A DNA stretch of 64,000 nucleotides, taken from the NCBI RefSeq assembly GCF_907165205.1, contig NC_058190.1, positions 13,276,001 to 13,340,000 on the forward strand, read 5' to 3'. Shown piece by piece: positions 60,571 through 64,000 of this stretch; position 1 is the first letter of the stretch, and each line of letters opens with the position of its first letter. Below the pieces are notes generated by a model, which was not told the DNA's origin, did no database searches, and saw only the letters and a list, made by a program, of their open reading frames with translations. The translations under genes and the position numbers were made by a program. The stretch is from Coccinella septempunctata (taxonomy: Eukaryota; Arthropoda; Insecta; Coleoptera; Coccinellidae).

Positions 60571-61310
60571 TACCAGCAATAATCCTGTTGATGCTTTGGA
60601 AATTCATCATTCGAACCTCTTAATAAAGACTGCTGAAACTAGTAAATTTTCGGGTATTTATATTGCTAGGAACCTCAGCTGGTCCACGCATATTGATATG
60701 CTTTGCAAAAAACTCAATAGCTCATTTTTTGCCATCAGTAGAGTAAGTGATATGCTACCACTCAGTTCATTGATTCAGGTCTATTATAGCACTGTTTATA
60801 GTTTACTTTCCTACAACATCTTACTCTGGGGTGACTGTACGGACTTCAAGAGGACTTTCATCGCTCAGAATTTTCAACCTTAGTTGTCGTACATCCTGTA
60901 GACCAATTTTTATCGCTAATAATATTCTTTCTCTGCAATGTATCTACATATTTAAAAGCCTGCTGTATGCTAAAGAAAATGAAAGGAAATGGACTAGGTT
61001 GTCTAATAGCCATGAACTTGGTACAAGGAATAAGGATATTTATCTTCTACCTAAACATAGGACTCATAAGTTTGAAAGATCTCCAATGTACCAGTGTATC
61101 AAAATGTATAATAACCTTCCTAAATTTTTCAAATCTCTTAATTACTTAGTGTTTAATAATGAGATATTGTTATCGAAGTGTTATTACTTAGCAGAATTTA
61201 ACCGGGATTGTCCTCTAATGTTTAATGTAAATTGAAATCTCATCCTTATTTGTATCTTGACCCGTCCCATACACTACGTGTCTTGAGGGATCAATAAATA
61301 TGACTTTAGC
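60571..61310 (+). pseudogene. 5'-truncated LINE, C-terminal part of RT
   Basis: The plus strand reads SGIYIARNLSWSTHIDMLCK, IQVYYSTVYSLLSYNILLWG, then after a frame change at about 60870 SCRTSCRPIFIANNILSLQC, YIFKSLLYAKENE and MYQCIKMYNNLPKFFKSLN, stopping at 61233-61235. These are the thumb and post-RT region of a jockey/CR1-like LINE (LGIxID..L.W..HI; Y.S...S.L.Y....WG). The 5' truncation is normal for LINE insertions. The 3' end has gatcaataaatatgac rather than a poly-A tail. Confidence 0.65.
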
Positions 61311-61362
61311 CTTGCGGCTTTCACACTCCTTTCCAGAGGAAAATTCACTTATCCCAGATATC

Positions 61363-61575
61363 TCAGATATCAAAAGGATTAAGCTCTGTTGGAGCCCTTT
61401 CCAGGTTTTCGGGCTCGTGGTGGTGGTCGGACTGGTCGGGTCCGGGTCGCTCCTTCGCTCCCTGCCGCAGGTTGGATTCCTGCTCCACCCGCACTTCCTG
61501 TCGGAGCAGACGGTATTCCCCTGAATTTCCCATGTACTTGCGTACAGTTCTCACCGTTCCCAGAAGTTTGAAGAA
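61363..61575 (-). pseudogene. R2-like LINE C-terminal end (antisense)
   Basis: The minus strand reads KLLGTVRTVRKYMGNSGEYR, LLRQEVRVEQESNLRQG and ends PTELNPFDI-stop. The same LL-T-R/V-R-T block and GN-E tail occur in the C-terminal blocks of the composite units, and the DNA also aligns (gacaggaagtgcggg, gcaagt..ctgggaaat), so it is a related family inserted in the opposite orientation. It abuts the gag start of the gypsy element at about 61575. Confidence 0.6.
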
Positions 61576-62440
61576 ATGACGGGTATAATTGAACATCATT
61601 CCATGTTAATAGATTCCCTGAAAAAAATGTCAAGCAGAACAGATATTCTGGCTTCGTCACCCTACTGCACCGTGAAAGTGGAAAATGACAGCGAAGGTAG
61701 TAGAATGAAGATTGAGCCTCCAACTTTTGATGGAAAAATACCCTGGTCGACCTATCAAAAACAGTTTGAAGCTGCTGCGTTGGCGAACAATCGGAACGAC
61801 AACGAAAAAGCCACGGCATTAAATAGCTCTACGAGGAGAGGCATTCAACATTCTGCAAACGATTCCGGAGAGTCAATAAGCCTGTTACGAAGTTCTAACA
61901 TTGAAACTTCAAATGAGATATGGCGATGCTCATCTACAACAAGTTTACTATGCACAAATAAAGAACGAGTGCAGGAAACAGGGGAAAATCTCCAGGAGTT
62001 TGAAGCTGATGTGGCGAGATTAGTCAGGCTGGCTTATCAATCCAGACATTCGTGGATAGGATAAAGGATAGTGAAATACAACAAGCCCTGAGACTAGCAC
62101 GCCCTAGAACCGTAGATGATGCCTTAGCCCAGGCTTTGGAAATCGAGGCATCGAAGCAAGCGTCGCATAGAGAAGTGTAAGACAAGTACAAAAAAACAGA
62201 CCGATCGATCTATTGAGGACATTGTCAGAGAAGAATTCCGCAGAATATCACAAGTTAGGAAAAAGGATGCTGTGTGCTGGAACTGCAACAAAAATGGGCA
62301 TTTAAAGCCAAAACATTCCAGAATTGGAAAATCAGCCACAGCAGGGAAACTAAAAGGGGTCGGTGATAAGGGGCATAAATCGACCCAAGCCAAAAATGCC
62401 CCCGAAGTGATAATCCAGGGAATAATGTCTAAGGATTTAT
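61576..62440 (+). pseudogene. Second Ty3/gypsy element: gag, frameshifted
   Basis: Starts with ATG 61576 and includes KIEPPTFDGKIPWSTYQKQF and FEAAALANN, the usual Gag opening (P-P-x-F-D-G-x-x-x-W-x-x-Y-x-x-Q-F). It shifts frame near 61830 and again near 61940, then ends at about 62062. C-terminal pieces (ALRLARPRTVDDALAQALEI) and a degenerate zinc knuckle CWNCNKNGHLKPKH at 62275-62316 follow in other frames; the last Cys of the knuckle is His. Capsid/nucleocapsid role; not functional here. Confidence 0.7.
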
Positions 62441-62455
62441 AAAGCATAGTTATCC

Positions 62456-62925
62456 CCGGAAAGATAAATAATCGAAATGTGAAAATACTGGTAGACACTA
62501 GCTCGACCAAAACCATTGTGCGTCCAGAAATTGCTGAAGGATTCAAGATTCGCCCAGTTAGGATCAAACTTCGAACTGCGTCTGTACAAGAAATACCGAC
62601 TTTTGGATCGATCGTCTCCACTATTGAATTGAGAAACACAAAAGTTAGCCACGAAGTTCTGGTAGCTGGAATCACGAAAGAAGTTATTCTGGGATTGGAC
62701 CTTGTTAAGAAGCTTGGATGCCAATTGGATATGAATAGTGATGAACTTCGGCTAGGAAGTGAAGAGATTCCATTCAATGATGTGGAGGACAAGATATATC
62801 GTATTGGACTGACCGAGGACATCACGTTGCCAGGTCGAACTGAAGGCATAGTGACTGGTAGATGTGACGACGTAACGAGGAGTGGCTGCGTGAGAGTAAT
62901 TGAGCCCTGTGACGATACAACCTAG
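62456..62925 (+). pseudogene. Second Ty3/gypsy element: protease, active site altered
   Basis: Contains KILVDTSSTKTIVRPEIAEG where the aspartic-protease triad D-T-G is D-T-S (GGC/GGT to AGC at 62500-62502), then KEVILGLDLVKKLGC, the matching ILGLD motif. It stops at 62923-62925; the linker to RT (LVSVRESISIRLLNVIMFPV) continues in other frames at 62900-63190. The loss of Gly in the triad should impair catalysis. Confidence 0.65.
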
Positions 62926-63191
62926 TCCTAGTAATAGTCCTAAAGAACTATTACTTGAGAAGACCTTGGTAAGTGTAAGAGAAAGTATTTCCATCCGATT
63001 GCTCAATGTCATCATGTTTCCAGTCACCCTGAAGCCTAAGGATACCTTGATTGGACTTGGTGTACCTGTGTACCATATTTTGGGTGGGATAAGTACTACA
63101 GAAGTGTCAAAATCGCAAAGTAATTCTGAAGAACTGGTGTCCCTCCTCACTTCAAAATGTCAAGAGCTCGACCGATACCAACTACTCGAAA

Positions 63192-64000
63192 TTGATTCAA
63201 ACGTTCTCCGACGTTTTTGCTACGGACGGAAAAACAGGCAAGACCGATGTTGTACAGCATAAAATCAATACTGGTAATGCACAACCTATCCGACAGCATC
63301 CTAGACGTCTTTTTCTGGCAAAAAGAGAAGAAGCTGAGAGGGTTATTGAAGACATGGCGAGAGAAGGTGTAATCGAACCGTCCGATAGCCCCTGGACTTC
63401 GCCCGTACTATTAGTGAAGAAGAAGGATGGAACTACTATATTCTGCGTAGATTACAGGCAGTTCAATCGGGCCACGAAAAAGGACAGCTATCCCTTACCG
63501 AGAATTGATGATACCCTGGACACACTTTCAGGATCACGTTGGTTTTCCACCTTGGATCTGAAGAGTGGATATTGGTAGGTTGGCTTGGATCCAAAGGATG
63601 AAGAAATAACTGCCTTCAGTATTGGAACAGGTCTGTGGCAGTTTAAAGTTATGCCTTTCGGTTTATGCAATGCTACCACATTTGAACGTCTGATGGAGAC
63701 AATATTGAGAGGGCTCTCCTGGAAAACTTGTCTGGTGTATTTGGATGATGTGATTGTAGTAGGAAAATCCTTCCGAGATCACTTACACAACTTATCCGAG
63801 GTTTTCCAGCGACTTCATGATTCCAACCCAAATCTTAGTCCCAAAAAATGTAATCTGTTTCGAACTGAAGTGAAATATTTAGGACACGTAGCTTCACGTG
63901 GAGGTATGAAAGTTGATCCGGATTAGATCAATGCAGTTCAGGAATGGCCCATACCGAAAGACAAAAGTGAGTTGCGAAGTTTCTTAAGCCTTTGCACTTA
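63192..64000 (+). pseudogene. Second Ty3/gypsy element: reverse transcriptase, runs off window
   Basis: Standard Ty3/gypsy RT order: QPIRQHPRRLFLAKREEAER, GVIEPSDSPWTSPVLLVKKK, CVDYRQFN, YPLPRIDDTLDTLSG, WFSTLDLKSGYW, FKVMPFGLCNATTFERLME, then catalytic YLDD at 63738-63749 (VYLDDVIVVG) and KYLGHVASRGG. TAG stops at 63576-63578 (after SGYW) and 63924-63926 interrupt it, both single-base losses in an otherwise open frame. RNase H and integrase would lie beyond 64000. Converts element RNA to DNA in live relatives. Confidence 0.8.

Noticed and set aside
61300..61524. Plus-strand frames opposite the LINE end (Pro- and Val-rich)
   Set aside because: Shadows of the minus-strand LINE C-terminus, which has the recognisable motifs.

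Overview
This window looks like AT-rich, intron-containing, transposon-dense arthropod DNA, most likely insect. The signs are R2-like and jockey-like LINEs, mariner, piggyBac and hAT elements, Ty3/gypsy elements, and spliced exons of a nose-resistant-to-fluoxetine-6 (NRF6)-like acyltransferase. I see no intact host gene. Almost everything is mobile or satellite DNA, and nearly all coding regions are broken. I cannot name the species.

Layout. 1-1688 is the 3' end of a Ty3/gypsy element with a 168-bp LTR. 2064-2431 is a hAT transposase tail. 3051-4493 (minus) holds probable host exons. 4745-56870 is a composite repeat domain. Its unit, about 11-12 kb, is: degenerate R2-like LINE (+), non-coding spacer, LINE C-terminus (+), two LINE remnants (-), diverged satellite, a short spacer, then a homogeneous satellite of about 162-bp monomers. 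Five complete or partial units are present, starting near 4745, 16319, 28916, 40029 and 51526. 56871-64000 holds further transposon debris: mariner-type and hAT transposase fragments, a 5'-truncated LINE, an antisense LINE end, and the 5' half of a second Ty3/gypsy element that runs off the window.

On top of the old units lies a very recent tandem duplication of about 23.5 kb. Copy A is about 8945-32490 and copy B about 32490-55100. They are nearly identical over their whole length. The breakpoint can be placed by diagnostic bases within 32457-32523, inside LINE sequence shared by all units, which indicates unequal crossing-over between units.

The nested insertions can be ordered. A mariner-type element with very long (about 0.8 kb) inverted repeats (22018-25968; 45728-48578), a 1309-bp GGACGTCC-rich element with a tRNA-like promoter (29164-30472; 51774-53082) and a 921-bp TA-flanked MITE (30889-31809; 53499-54419) all predate the duplication, because both copies carry them. 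A 1097-bp piggyBac derivative (24174-25270) sits only in copy A; copy B has the empty TTAA. Several insertion sites are confirmed by empty sites in sister units.
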